DNA of 64,000 nucleotides from Poriferisodalis sp965215815 (GCF_965215815.1 NZ_CBDCEO010000012.1:434001-498000); one strand, 5' to 3'; shown: positions 1 to 8,949, numbered from the stretch's first letter. A program made the numbers and translations. The notes: generated by a model not told the origin, from the sequence alone.

Positions 1-1
1 G

Positions 2-1855
2 CGAGTGCTCGATGTGCGCACAAACAGCTTCTCGCGGCCGATTCCAGCGGAGTTTGGCGGTCTCGCATCGCTCACGCATTTTCACGGAAGCGGCAACCGG
101 TTCTCGGGCGAGATTCCAGTCGAGCTCGGTGCGCTGGAGCACCTTGAGTGGCTCGACCTGAGCCGCAACCAGTTGGAGGGCGCCATCCCCGCACAGATCG
201 GCGACTTGAGCAGCCTGAGGTGGCTCGACCTGAGCGCCAATCGCCTCACCGGCGAGATACGCGCAGAGTTCGGCGGCTTGGACAGCTTGTTGAGGCTGAA
301 TCTCTCGCACAACGACTTGTCGGGTCTGCTTCCTGCGCAGCTCGGCACTCTCGACCAGATCGAGGAACTGCTCCTGTCTGCGAACGAGCTGTCGGGGCCG
401 ATCCCGCCTGAACTGGGCAATCTTTCGACGCTGGAGCGGCTGGAACTCGACCGGAACTACTTCAACGGCAGCATCCCTTCGCGTCTCGGTGGCCTGGGCC
501 GATTGACGCACCTCATCCTCAGCAGCAACGAGCTGACGGGCCGGATGCCGCCAGACCTGGGAACTCTCACAGAACTCCGGGTGCTCGACGTGAGCAACAA
601 CGAGCTGTCGGGCCGGATTCCTAGTCAGATCGGCAGCGCGAGGAGCCTCCGAGAGCTGGACCTCGGCGGCAACCGGCTGCACGGCGTGATGCCGTCCAGC
701 ATCGGCAAACTCACCGCCCTGGAGCGTCTGCGCCTGGACAACAACGAGCTCTCGGGTGCAATTCCGCACAGCTTCGGCAAACTCGCCGAGCTGACGGTGC
801 TCGAACTGCACAACAACAATCTCACCGGCGAGATCCCCGCATCACTGGGCAACTTGGCTTCTCTGCGGCACATGAAGCTGGCTGGCAATCGCCTGTCCGG
901 CCAGATCCCGGCAGCGCTCGGAAAACTCGGTGGGCTGGAGCGCTTGGACTTGCGCTACAACGCCCTGTCGGGAGAACTGCCGGCATCGCTGAGCCGACTT
1001 GTGGGTTTGACGCACTTGTGGCTCGGCAGCAACGACTTGTCCGGTCCGCTTCCGCCCTGGCTCGGTGAATTGGGCAACTTGCGATGGCTCGACGTGCGGA
1101 TCAACCATTTCGAAGGCGAGATCCCGCCGGAGTTGGGCAGGCTGGGCAATCTGGTGGCGCTGTACCTCAGTTACAACTCGCTGAGCGGCGAGATTCCAGC
1201 GGAGCTTGGCAATCTCGAGCGACTGCAAATGTTGATGATCCGTCGAAACGAACTGTCAGGCGAGATTCCGGTCGAACTGGCGAGTCTGGCGAATTTGCGG
1301 TGGCTGAACCTGTGGAGCAATGACCTCACGGGCGAGATCCCGCCGGAACTCGGAAGCTTGGCGAAACTCGAGCGTCTTGACCTCGACGAGAACATGCTGA
1401 GGGGCGAGATTCCTCCTGAACTGGGGAATCTGACGTCGCTCACCGAGCTGTGGCTCAACAACAACCAGCTCACCGGCTCGATCCCCGCAGAGTTGGGCAA
1501 CCTGACCAACCTGCGTCGCTTGTACCTGATGGTCAACCAGCTGTCCGGCGAGATCCCTGTCGAGCTGGCCAATCTGGAGAAGCTGCAGCGGCTGTACCTC
1601 TGGGGCAATCAGCTCTCGGGTGAGATTCCGCCCGAACTCGGAATCCTGACTCGGCTGACCCACCTGTACCTGATCGACAATCGACTGTCGGGCGAAGTCC
1701 CCGCCGAACTCGGCACTCTGACCAACCTGCAGCAGATCTTCATCAGCGCCAATGACTTCTCTGGCTGTCTGCCGGCTGCGTGGGAGTCGCTGGAGACGTC
1801 AGCCGACGATCTGGGCGCCCTCGGACTGCCGTTCTGCCCGGCCGATGCCCCATAG
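2..1855 (+). CDS. Leucine-rich-repeat protein, 5' end outside window
   Basis: The reading frame is open to the window edge, so the N-terminus is missing. About 616 residues are visible, built almost entirely of roughly 24-residue leucine-rich repeats of the plant type, L-x-x-L-x-L-x-x-N-x-L-S-G-x-I-P-x-x-L-G, from the first residues to near the C-terminus. A short Cys-containing cap (FSGCLPAAWESL) and a tail ending FCPADAP close the protein. This repeat class forms curved solenoids for protein binding. No membrane segment or sorting signal is visible in this part. Export or host interaction is inference from the eukaryote-like repeat type; binding partners are unknown. Confidence 0.9.
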   Translation, partial: RVLDVRTNSFSRPIPAEFGGLASLTHFHGSGNRFSGEIPVELGALEHLEWLDLSRNQLEGAIPAQIGDLSSLRWLDLSANRLTGEIRAEFGGLDSLLRLNLSHNDLSGLLPAQLGTLDQIEELLLSANELSGPIPPELGNLSTLERLELDRNYFNGSIPSRLGGLGRLTHLILSSNELTGRMPPDLGTLTELRVLDVSNNELSGRIPSQIGSARSLRELDLGGNRLHGVMPSSIGKLTALERLRLDNNELSGAIPHSFGKLAELTVLELHNNNLTGEIPASLGNLASLRHMKLAGNRLSGQIPAALGKLGGLERLDLRYNALSGELPASLSRLVGLTHLWLGSNDLSGPLPPWLGELGNLRWLDVRINHFEGEIPPELGRLGNLVALYLSYNSLSGEIPAELGNLERLQMLMIRRNELSGEIPVELASLANLRWLNLWSNDLTGEIPPELGSLAKLERLDLDENMLRGEIPPELGNLTSLTELWLNNNQLTGSIPAELGNLTNLRRLYLMVNQLSGEIPVELANLEKLQRLYLWGNQLSGEIPPELGILTRLTHLYLIDNRLSGEVPAELGTLTNLQQIFISANDFSGCLPAAWESLETSADDLGALGLPFCPADAP

Positions 1856-1874
1856 GAGAAGACCTTTGCGAGCG
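1843..1874. repeat. Left copy of direct repeat flanking TA module 1
   Basis: A 32-bp segment containing CGATGCCC and AAGACCTT spans the stop codon of the LRR gene. It recurs with five mismatches at 2502-2533, on the far side of the antitoxin-toxin pair. The two copies bracket the module like a target or attachment duplication. Confidence 0.6.
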
Positions 1875-1930
1875 CAACGCCATCCGTGCTGCTGCGACCG
1901 CCACGAGGCCTAGGCAATCACAAAGTACCA

Positions 1931-1960
1931 TTGGCGAGTGCTAGTACCAAATGCTAGCAT
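1931..1960 (+). promoter_or_regulatory. Promoter/operator of TA module 1
   Basis: TGCTAG occurs at 1939-1944 and 1952-1957; the second copy lies in the perfect palindrome ATGCTAGCAT (1951-1960). A TTGGCG box (1931-1936) and TAGCAT (1955-1960), 18 bp apart, could be -35 and -10 elements. The start codon lies about 7 nt after the -10, so the transcript may be leaderless. Repeats over the -10 fit autorepression by the RHH antitoxin (inference). Confidence 0.45.
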
Positions 1961-1966
1961 AAGGTG

Positions 1967-2176
1967 ATGGCAACCACGAGAACCACCTTTACGCTGGACC
2001 GGGAGCTGGCAGAGCAAGCGCAGCTACTCCATGTCAACGTCTCGGCCGCCGCGCGAAAGGGCGTGGCCGCCGCAGTCAAGCGAGCGCTCGGCGAAGCTGA
2101 TCGAGCGGCCTATCAGCGTGTTCCCGAACAACCCGACGATTTCTGGGATGAGGCCGAAGCCTGGGGCGAGGCGTGA
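1967..2176 (+). CDS. CcdA-like type II antitoxin
   Basis: A 69-residue protein with an N-terminal beta strand (RTTFTLDRELAEQA) and a following helix (VNVSAAARKGVAAAVKRAL), the layout of CcdA/ribbon-helix-helix antitoxins. Its acidic C-terminal tail (PEQPDDFWDEAEAW) is the likely toxin-wrapping segment. It should bind and neutralise the MazF-type toxin encoded directly downstream and repress the shared promoter. ATG at 1967 is preferred; GTG at 1964 is in frame. Its last codons overlap the toxin start by GTGA, indicating translational coupling. Family assignment is by pattern, and partner specificity is inferred from position. Confidence 0.8.
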   Translation: MATTRTTFTLDRELAEQAQLLHVNVSAAARKGVAAAVKRALGEADRAAYQRVPEQPDDFWDEAEAWGEA

Positions 2177-2481
2177 ATCGTGGCGAAGTGTGGTGGGCAC
2201 ACGTGGGCCCCAAGCGGCGTCCAGTGTTGGTGCTGACTCGTCCCGAGGTCATCGATGTCCGCGAGATGGTCACCGTTGCCGAGATCACGACGACCATACG
2301 GGGGATCGCCGTCGAAGTCCCCGTGGGTGAGACCGAAGCTGAACTCCACGCAGACTCGGCCATCAACTGTGACGGATTGCATACGATTCGGCGCTCGTCG
2401 CTCACAGCGATGGCCGGAGAGTTGGATGACTCGACGATGCAGTCGGTGTGCCGCGCCGTCGCCTATGCGCTCGGCTGCTGA
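2173..2481 (+). CDS. MazF/PemK-family endoribonuclease toxin
   Basis: A 102-residue protein opening with MNRGEVWWAHVGPKRRPVLV, the signature beginning of PemK/MazF toxins: G-E-(V/I)-W followed by R-P-V-L-V. The middle contains VTVAEITTTIRGIAVEV and the conserved Asn-Cys-Asp turn (SAINCDGLHTI). MazF proteins cleave single-stranded RNA at short motifs and act in the cytoplasm. The gene overlaps the antitoxin by 4 nt and starts with GTG. The expected core is complete, so the toxin is probably functional; its cleavage motif cannot be read from sequence. Confidence 0.9.
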   Translation: MNRGEVWWAHVGPKRRPVLVLTRPEVIDVREMVTVAEITTTIRGIAVEVPVGETEAELHADSAINCDGLHTIRRSSLTAMAGELDDSTMQSVCRAVAYALGC

Positions 2482-2501
2482 TGGACCATTCAGCTGATGG
2501 G

Positions 2502-2533
2502 CGATGCCCGATAGGACAAGACCTTCACGGGCG
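2502..2533. repeat. Right copy of direct repeat flanking TA module 1
   Basis: Partner of the repeat at 1843-1874, 21 bp after the toxin stop codon; 27 of 32 positions match. The stretch to the next gene (2534-2635) shows nothing else except that gene's ribosome-binding site. Confidence 0.6.
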
Positions 2534-2635
2534 TAGGTGGGCCGCATCCCGGAAGGGGTGAGGGTTACCATCGCCGGGATCGAGGGGTGCCCGGATTTCC
2601 GTGACCCCGACTGAGTGCGCTGGGGAGGTTCTGCC

Positions 2636-3502
2636 GTGCGATTCTGCAGGGTGAGCAGCGTCGCCGAGGCGGTTGACGAGCTGAGCCGTTGGGGCACCGG
2701 GGGCTGTGTCCTGGCGGGCGGGACCGATGTCATGCCGCAGTACCTGCGTGGCGAGCGGACCCCGATGGCGTTGATTGACATCGGCGGGATCGACGGGTTG
2801 CGCGGCATGTCCGAGGTCGGCGGTGTGACAAACATCGGTGCGCTAGTCACCTTGCGCAGGCTTGCCACCGCCTCGCTCGTGGCGCTGAAGCATCCGGCGC
2901 TGGCGCAGGCAGCAGCGGCCGTCGGTGCATGGCAGACCCAGACGGTCGCCACGCTGGGCGGCAACGTGTGCGGGGCTGCACCGACCGCCGACACGCTGCC
3001 GGCCCTGCTGATCTCTGATGCCCAGCTGGCGCTGGTGTCCAAGTCGGGGCGGCGGCGCTTGGGGCTGGAGGAGTTTCTCGACGGGGCCGGCGGCACCGTT
3101 CTGCGGCCCACTGAGTTGTTGCGCTCCGTCGAGGTTGATCCGCTCGGCGACCGTAGCGCTGAGGGCTACCTGAAGGTGGGTCGTCGCAGCGCTATGGATC
3201 TTGCGGTCGTGGGCTTGGCGCTGCGACTGTCGGTTGCGCCAAACGGCCTGGTGAGCGATGCCAGGGTGGCGGTGTGCGGCGGCAGTCAGTCTCCGCAACG
3301 GGTGCGGGCGGCGGAGGCGGCCATGCTGGGCACACAGATCGACGGCGGCTCGGTCGCATTCGACGATGCGGGCGAGGAGCTGGCGCAGGCAGCTGCTCCG
3401 GAACGCACCGAACGGGCGCAGTACCGGCGTCGCGTCATCCCAGGACTGCTGAACCGGCTCGCACAGCGCTGTGTCGACGAGATCGTCGGAGCGGGGCAAT
3501 GA
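2636..3502 (+). CDS. FAD-binding subunit of a xanthine dehydrogenase-family hydroxylase
   Basis: About 288 residues of the CoxM/XdhB FAD-binding type. The N-terminal half carries VLAGGTDVMPQYL, the flavin-contacting A-G-G-T-D motif, and TVATLGGNVCGAAPTADTLP, the second FAD loop. The C-terminal half (SAMDLAVVGLALRLS onward) matches the CO dehydrogenase flavoprotein C-terminal domain. The subunit passes electrons from 2Fe-2S clusters through FAD to an acceptor. GTG at 2636 is chosen because GGGGAGG lies 7 nt upstream; GTG at 2615 is also in frame. It is the first gene of a five-gene run coupled by 4-nt overlaps. The substrate cannot be told from this subunit. Confidence 0.92.
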   Translation: MRFCRVSSVAEAVDELSRWGTGGCVLAGGTDVMPQYLRGERTPMALIDIGGIDGLRGMSEVGGVTNIGALVTLRRLATASLVALKHPALAQAAAAVGAWQTQTVATLGGNVCGAAPTADTLPALLISDAQLALVSKSGRRRLGLEEFLDGAGGTVLRPTELLRSVEVDPLGDRSAEGYLKVGRRSAMDLAVVGLALRLSVAPNGLVSDARVAVCGGSQSPQRVRAAEAAMLGTQIDGGSVAFDDAGEELAQAAAPERTERAQYRRRVIPGLLNRLAQRCVDEIVGAGQ

Positions 3503-3993
3503 TGCCCGCAGGCTCATCCGAACAGACCGTCGCCATCCGGCTCACGGTCAATGGCCGAGCGCACCTGCTCGATGTCGGTGCAGGCGAGACATTGCTCGGC
3601 ACGCTTCGAGATCGGTTCGGGCTCACCGGTCCGAAGGAAGCCTGTGTCGAGGGCGAGTGCGGCGCCTGCACGGTGCTCGTGGACGGCGGTCCGGCAGCGT
3701 CGTGCATATTGGCTGCCGGTTCAATGAATGGTCGCACCATTCGCACGGTAGAAGGGCTTGCCGGACCGGGCGAGCTGACTCCGCTGCAACAGGCATTCGT
3801 GAACCACGCAGCAGTGCAGTGCGGCTACTGCACGCCCGGCGTGCTGATGGTGCTGACGGCCTTGCTCGCCGAGGTGCCCCAACCGACCGAGGATGAGGTT
3901 CGCCGGGCACTGGCGGGCAATATCTGCCGCTGTACGGGCTACCAGCAGATCGTCGATGCAGCGCTCGATGCTGCTGGGGCGGTGTCGTTGTGA
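3499..3993 (+). CDS. 2Fe-2S subunit of a xanthine dehydrogenase-family hydroxylase
   Basis: 164 residues with the two-domain CoxS/XdhC layout. The plant-ferredoxin-like cluster is bound by CVEGECGACTVLVDG plus a later Cys. The helical second cluster domain has CGYCTPG and CRCTGYQ. It relays electrons from the molybdenum site to the FAD subunit. ATG at 3499 overlaps the upstream TGA (ATGA), and a second ATG follows at once. The stop overlaps the next start as GTGA. All eight expected cluster cysteines appear present. Order medium-small-large matches CO dehydrogenase-type operons. Confidence 0.95.
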   Translation: MMPAGSSEQTVAIRLTVNGRAHLLDVGAGETLLGTLRDRFGLTGPKEACVEGECGACTVLVDGGPAASCILAAGSMNGRTIRTVEGLAGPGELTPLQQAFVNHAAVQCGYCTPGVLMVLTALLAEVPQPTEDEVRRALAGNICRCTGYQQIVDAALDAAGAVSL

Positions 3994-6296
3994 ACGTGCT
4001 CGGCACCAGCCCTGCCCGCAGCGATGCTGACACGAAGCTGCGCGGCGAGGCTGTCTTCGGCGCCGACCTCGTGCGGCCGGGGATGCTGTGGGCTGCGCTC
4101 GCCCGATCGCCGGTGGCTGCCGGCGGGGTCCGTGCCATCGACGCGCGCCCGGCACTGGAGATCGACGGTGTGCTGGATGTGCTGACTGCGGCCGACGTGC
4201 CGAGTTGGCGCACTGGCGTCATCGTGTCCGACACTCCCTTGCTGGCTGCCGACTACGTGGCTTACGAGGGAGAGCCGATTGCGATCGTGGTCGCGGACAA
4301 TCGGAGCGCAGCCGAGGCCGGAGCGAGCGCCGTGGCCGCCGACATCGAGCCGATCGAACCGATTTCCACGCCCGAACAGGCCCTCGCGCCCGGTGCTCGC
4401 TTGGTCCAGCCCGCGTGGAATCGCTTCGCCGTGGCCGGCGGCGTCGACATCGGGCGAAACGGCAACGTGGTGGCCGAAGTGGTCCACGACCCCGGTGATC
4501 TCGATGAGGCATTTGCGGCAGCAGACCTGGTGGTCGAGGGCACCTATCGCACGCCCCGGCAATACCAGGCGCATCTGGAGCCCAAGATGGCATTGGCCAC
4601 CTTCGAGTCGGGTCGCTACACCATCGAGGTCTCCCACCAGTACCCGTTCCGGCTGCGAGACCGAGTCGCTCAGATACTCGGCGTGATGCCCTCAGCGGTC
4701 CGGGTAGTCGGCCATCACATCGGGGGCGGTTTCGGCTCCAAGCTCGATGTCAGCCTGGAAGCGTTCGCAGCACTGCTGGCCCAGCGTTACCGCCGCCCCA
4801 TCCGTATGCAGCACAGCGCACTCGAAGAGCGGCTGGTGGCTCCCTGCCGGGCGAACGCGCTGGTGTCGGTTCGCTCTGCAGTACGGCGAGACGGCGCGAT
4901 CCTGGCCACCGAGGTCGAGGCCGTGTCCGACAGCGGCGCATACGCCAACAACGGCCCGGCGCTGTCGGCCATCCCGATGTTCGTCTTCGGCTCGATTTAC
5001 CGGGTGGGCACTGCCCGAATCCGGACCCGAAACGTGTACACGAACACGGCACCCACCGGCGCCTACCGGGGGGTGAACGGACCCTGGCTGGTGTTCGCAA
5101 ACGAACGCCACATGGACGCCATTGCGGACGCACTCGGCCGTGACCGCCGGGAGTTCCGGCTCTCGTCGCTGGCACGAGACGGTGACCTCATGCGCAACGG
5201 CCAGCCGCTCGAGCAGGTGTCAATCCTGCACGAGGCCTTCGAACGAGTCGACGAACTGGCGCCCTGGCGCGAGATCGCGTCGCGTCATTCAGCACAGAGC
5301 GGTGCGGGTGACGGCTTGCTGCGCGGTGTCGGCATGGCGGCAGCGATCTGGCTGACAAACCCGATGCCAGGCCACGCCACGGTGAAGCTGAATGAGGACG
5401 GCACCGCCACAGTGATCACTTCGGCCACCGAGAATGGCTCGGGAGCTGTTGCGACTGCGTTGCGCCAGATCGCGGCCGAGACACTGGGACTCGCAGCCGA
5501 TCAGGTGCTGGTCACGATGCCCGACACCGACGCCACGGGCTATGACGCCGGATCCCAGGGCAGCCGCACCACCCACGTCGTCGGCCGCGCTATCGCCGAC
5601 GCCTCTGCGGACGTCCGACGCCAGGTGCTCGACCAGGCGTCGCAGATGCTCGAGGCGGCTCCCGAGGACCTGTTGATCGCAGACGGTGTTGTGACGGTTG
5701 CCGGGGTTCCTGCCGCGAGCCTCACGCTCGGCCAGGTCGCACAGGCAGCCACGTGGACAGAGGGACCGATAGCGGCAGGCGCGTCGTATGTCACGCCAAC
5801 ACCGCCGCACGATCCCATGTGCGCAACCGGCATGTTGATCAAGGGGTGGCCGACGCCCACGTACCACCTGCACCAGGCCGAAGTCAGCGTCGACCCAGTC
5901 ACCGGGCGAGTCAGGGTGGAGCGCTACGTGGTGTGCCAAGAGGTCGGGCGGGCCATTCACCCTGATGCCATTGCGGGCCAGATCCAAGGCGGCGTCGCAC
6001 AGGGCTTGGGCTTTGCGCTGAGCGAGCGCGTCGATCTCGATCACGGCCGTTACGTCCAGCGCACGTTCAAGGAACATGGCCTGCCGCTGGCCGCAGATGT
6101 GCCGAAGGTGGAGATGATCGTGATGGAACACGCAGACCCTGCAGGTCCCTACGGCGCGAAGGGCGCAGCCGAGCCGCCCGTGGTCCCTGTAGCGGCCGCT
6201 GTCGCCAATGCCGTCGCCGATGCCATCGGCGCACCGATCGACACATTGCCGATCACCCCGGAGGCCGTGCTCGATGCCTTGGAGCGGGCACGGTGA
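3990..6296 (+). CDS. Molybdopterin-binding large subunit, xanthine dehydrogenase family
   Basis: 768 residues of the aldehyde oxidase/xanthine dehydrogenase molybdopterin subunit. Visible motifs are IGGGFGSKLDVSLEAFAALL (cofactor loop), GAYRGVNGPW (active-site loop with Arg), ENGSGAVATALRQI (the usual Q-G-x-G cofactor region), GSQGSRTT, and near the C-terminus GAKGAAEPPVVPVAAA, where the Glu is the expected catalytic base. The loop is not the A-Y-R-C-S-F-R of form I CO dehydrogenase, so CO oxidation is unlikely. With the hydantoinase downstream, a purine, pyrimidine or other N-heterocycle is a reasonable but unproven substrate. Confidence 0.92.
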   Translation: MNVLGTSPARSDADTKLRGEAVFGADLVRPGMLWAALARSPVAAGGVRAIDARPALEIDGVLDVLTAADVPSWRTGVIVSDTPLLAADYVAYEGEPIAIVVADNRSAAEAGASAVAADIEPIEPISTPEQALAPGARLVQPAWNRFAVAGGVDIGRNGNVVAEVVHDPGDLDEAFAAADLVVEGTYRTPRQYQAHLEPKMALATFESGRYTIEVSHQYPFRLRDRVAQILGVMPSAVRVVGHHIGGGFGSKLDVSLEAFAALLAQRYRRPIRMQHSALEERLVAPCRANALVSVRSAVRRDGAILATEVEAVSDSGAYANNGPALSAIPMFVFGSIYRVGTARIRTRNVYTNTAPTGAYRGVNGPWLVFANERHMDAIADALGRDRREFRLSSLARDGDLMRNGQPLEQVSILHEAFERVDELAPWREIASRHSAQSGAGDGLLRGVGMAAAIWLTNPMPGHATVKLNEDGTATVITSATENGSGAVATALRQIAAETLGLAADQVLVTMPDTDATGYDAGSQGSRTTHVVGRAIADASADVRRQVLDQASQMLEAAPEDLLIADGVVTVAGVPAASLTLGQVAQAATWTEGPIAAGASYVTPTPPHDPMCATGMLIKGWPTPTYHLHQAEVSVDPVTGRVRVERYVVCQEVGRAIHPDAIAGQIQGGVAQGLGFALSERVDLDHGRYVQRTFKEHGLPLAADVPKVEMIVMEHADPAGPYGAKGAAEPPVVPVAAAVANAVADAIGAPIDTLPITPEAVLDALERAR

Positions 6297-7927
6297 GCGC
6301 TCCACTGGCCCCGCCACCGGGGACGCTGCGCATCGGCGTCGATGTCGGCGGCACCAACACCGATGCCGTCGCCATGTCGGGCAATGACGTGGTGGGCTGG
6401 GCCAAGGCAACGACGACACCTGAGGTCACCGACGGCATTGTGACGGCTGTCCGGACGCTGCTCGGCTCCCATGGCCAGTCTCCCGAAGCCATCGGCGCTG
6501 TGATGATCGGCACGACGCATTTCACGAACGCACTGGTGGAGGGACGCCGGTTGGTGCCGACGGCAGTGGTGCGCCTTGGGCTGCCCGCCACCAAGGGACT
6601 ACCGCCCTTCATCGACTGGCCCGATCGGCTGCGTGCGGTGCTGGGCGATCACGTCTACCTGTGCCATGGCGGCCATGAATTTGACGGCCGTTTGATCAGC
6701 CCGATCGACCACGAGGAGCTGCGAGCTGCGGCCCGTGACATTGCTTCGAAGGGTCTGCGCTCAGTGGCAGTCGCGTCGGTGTTCTCGCCGGTCGATGCCA
6801 GCCTCGAACATGAAACCCAAGAGGTCCTGCGCGACGAGGTGCCCGGGCTGGACATCAGCCTGTCGAGCGAGATCGGCCGGCTCGGCCTGCTCGAACGAGA
6901 GAACGCCGCGATTGTGAACGCCTGCCTGCGCCCGCTCGCCGAACGCACCGTTGCGGGCCTCATAGCGGCGCTGGTCGAGCTCGGCCTCGATTGCCCGCTC
7001 CATGTCAGCCAGAACGACGGCACGCTCATGAGCGCCGACTTCGCCCGCCGTTACCCGGTGGCCACGTTCGCGTCGGGCCCCACGAACTCGATGCGCGGCG
7101 CCGCGTTCCTGAGCGGCGTACGTGACGGCGTCGTCATCGATGTGGGTGGCACTACGTCCGACATTGGCGTCCTAGTGAACGGTTTCCCGCGTGAAGCATC
7201 GACGGCGGTGTCGGTGGCGGGGGTTCGCACAAACTTTCGGATGCCCGACGTGCTGTCGCTGGGACTGGGTGGCGGAAGTCTGGTGCGCTCAGACTGCGGC
7301 CAAAGCGATCGCGGCCAGAGCGATCGCGTGACGGTCGGCCCCGACAGCGTCGGCTACGAGCTCGCTGAGAAAGCGCTCGTGTTCGGCGGCGAGGAGCTGA
7401 CGGCCACCGATGTGGCGACTGCTGCAGGCATGGCTGACATTGGCGATCGAGCGGCAACAGCGAATCTTGACCCGGCGCTCGTGCGCGACGCCGTGGAGTC
7501 CATACAGGTGATGCTGGCCGAAACGGTCGAGCAGATGAAGACTTCGGCCAATCCGGTGCCGGTTGTGGTGGTGGGCGGCGGGGGAGTCCTGGTGCGCGAC
7601 GGCCTAGCGGGAGCGTCGGAGACGATCCGGCCGGAATACTTCTCGGTCGCCAGCGCGATCGGTGCAGCGATCGCTCAGGTGGGCGCGGAGACCGAGCGGG
7701 TGTACTCGATGGCCGAGATGACCCGCGACGAAGCAATGGAGCGAGCCCGATCCGTCACGGCACAGCGTGCAGTCGACGCTGGTGCCGATCCGGCCACGGT
7801 CGAAATCACCGACGTGGACGAGATTCCTCTCACGTACTTACCGTCGAATGCCATACGGATCCGGGTGAAGGCCATCGGCGACTTGGCCTCGGCCGACGGC
7901 ACCCCGCACACAGGGACAGACATATGA
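6293..7927 (+). CDS. Hydantoinase/oxoprolinase family protein (HyuA-like)
   Basis: 544 residues. The N-terminus IGVDVGGTNTDAVAMSG is the actin-like ATPase phosphate loop of the hydantoinase A/5-oxoprolinase family, and VIDVGGTTSDIGVLVNGFP is the second nucleotide-binding segment. The length fits the short single-subunit class that often pairs with DUF917 proteins. Family members hydrolyse cyclic amides, frequently with ATP. Residues near 330-345 hold a low-complexity insert (SDCGQSDRGQSDR) encoded by a 15-bp tandem duplication at 7296-7325, at a spot where relatives have a short turn. GTGA overlap upstream and ATGA downstream place it in the operon. A DUF917 gene lies 2.4 kb away on the other strand. 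Confidence 0.88.
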   Translation: MSAPLAPPPGTLRIGVDVGGTNTDAVAMSGNDVVGWAKATTTPEVTDGIVTAVRTLLGSHGQSPEAIGAVMIGTTHFTNALVEGRRLVPTAVVRLGLPATKGLPPFIDWPDRLRAVLGDHVYLCHGGHEFDGRLISPIDHEELRAAARDIASKGLRSVAVASVFSPVDASLEHETQEVLRDEVPGLDISLSSEIGRLGLLERENAAIVNACLRPLAERTVAGLIAALVELGLDCPLHVSQNDGTLMSADFARRYPVATFASGPTNSMRGAAFLSGVRDGVVIDVGGTTSDIGVLVNGFPREASTAVSVAGVRTNFRMPDVLSLGLGGGSLVRSDCGQSDRGQSDRVTVGPDSVGYELAEKALVFGGEELTATDVATAAGMADIGDRAATANLDPALVRDAVESIQVMLAETVEQMKTSANPVPVVVVGGGGVLVRDGLAGASETIRPEYFSVASAIGAAIAQVGAETERVYSMAEMTRDEAMERARSVTAQRAVDAGADPATVEITDVDEIPLTYLPSNAIRIRVKAIGDLASADGTPHTGTDI

Positions 7928-8919
7928 GCAACAAGGGATCGATCGGACTCATCCTGGGCAGCGCGATTGCTCCCGAAGCCATCGCCAATGCGGCGGCGCA
8001 GGCCGAATCAAGCGGCTTCGACGAGATCTGGCTGGCTGAGGACTACTTCTTCACCGGCGGCATCTCGGGCGCTTCGGTGGTGCTCGGTGCCACTAATGAG
8101 ATCACGGTGGGTCTGGGCGTCGTGTCGGCGGTGGCCCGTCATCCCTCGGTGCTGGCGATGGAGCTGGCAACGCTGAGCCGGTCGTCACCGCAGCGGCTGG
8201 TCGCTGGCGTGGGGCTGGGCGTGCCGGTGTGGGTCCGCCAGATGGGCCTGCATCCCCGGTCGCCGCTGACAGCAGTGCGGGAATGTGTGACAGCGGTCAA
8301 GTCGCTGCTCGCCGGCGAGACGCTCAACCGCCACGGAGACGTGTTCGAGTTCAACGACGTCAAGCTGAGGTACCCCGAGACGGGCCCGCCGATGCCAGTG
8401 CGGCTTGGCGTGTCAGGGCCGAACATGCTGCGCCTGAGCGGTGAGATCGCCGATGGGACGGTGCTCTCGGTCTGTTCCAGCTTGCGGTATGTGGAATGGG
8501 CGACCGAACGCATTGACGAGGGCCGTGAGCTCGCGGGCCGTACCGATCCCCACCCGATCACGGTGTTCGCCCTGTACGCCGTTGACGAAGACGGCCAAGC
8601 TGCACGAGATTCCGCTCGGGCTTCGCTGGCGTTCTATCGCCAGCACGGGCCCAACGCCCTCACCGACGTGTACGGCATATCCGACGAGCTGCAGGTCTTG
8701 ATTGGGAAGGGCGGCTACACGGCGGTGCGAGACGGCATGCCCGACCAGTGGGTCGCAGACCTGACCGTGGCGGGAACGCCTGCCGAGTGCGCCGCCAAGA
8801 TCCAGGCGTTGTGGGCCGGGGGTGCCGATTCAGTGGCGCTGTTTCCGATCGCGACTGACCGCTTGGCGGAGATCATCGACCTCACCGCCAGCGAGGTACT
8901 GCCCCGCAGTCGAATGTAG
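7924..8919 (+). CDS. LLM-class flavin/F420-dependent oxidoreductase
   Basis: 331 residues with the bacterial-luciferase-like TIM barrel: GFDEIWLAEDYFFTGG near the N-terminus, EITVGLGVVSAVARHPSVLA (strand 3 region), QRLVAGVGLGVPVWVRQMG and a C-terminal AGTPAECAAKIQALWAGGAD. This layout matches the methylenetetrahydromethanopterin reductase-like, F420-type group. It is the last gene of the operon and overlaps the hydantoinase by ATGA. It may reduce or oxygenate a ring intermediate in the same pathway; that role is inferred from operon position only. Confidence 0.88.
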   Translation: MSNKGSIGLILGSAIAPEAIANAAAQAESSGFDEIWLAEDYFFTGGISGASVVLGATNEITVGLGVVSAVARHPSVLAMELATLSRSSPQRLVAGVGLGVPVWVRQMGLHPRSPLTAVRECVTAVKSLLAGETLNRHGDVFEFNDVKLRYPETGPPMPVRLGVSGPNMLRLSGEIADGTVLSVCSSLRYVEWATERIDEGRELAGRTDPHPITVFALYAVDEDGQAARDSARASLAFYRQHGPNALTDVYGISDELQVLIGKGGYTAVRDGMPDQWVADLTVAGTPAECAAKIQALWAGGADSVALFPIATDRLAEIIDLTASEVLPRSRM

Positions 8920-8949
8920 GTGTAAGCGCCTCCTCGCTGGCGTGTTGAC

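Noticed and set aside
3990..6296. Carbon monoxide dehydrogenase (CoxL)
   Set aside because: The active-site loop is G-A-Y-R-G-V-N rather than the A-Y-R-C-S-F-R of form I, and no cox accessory genes follow.
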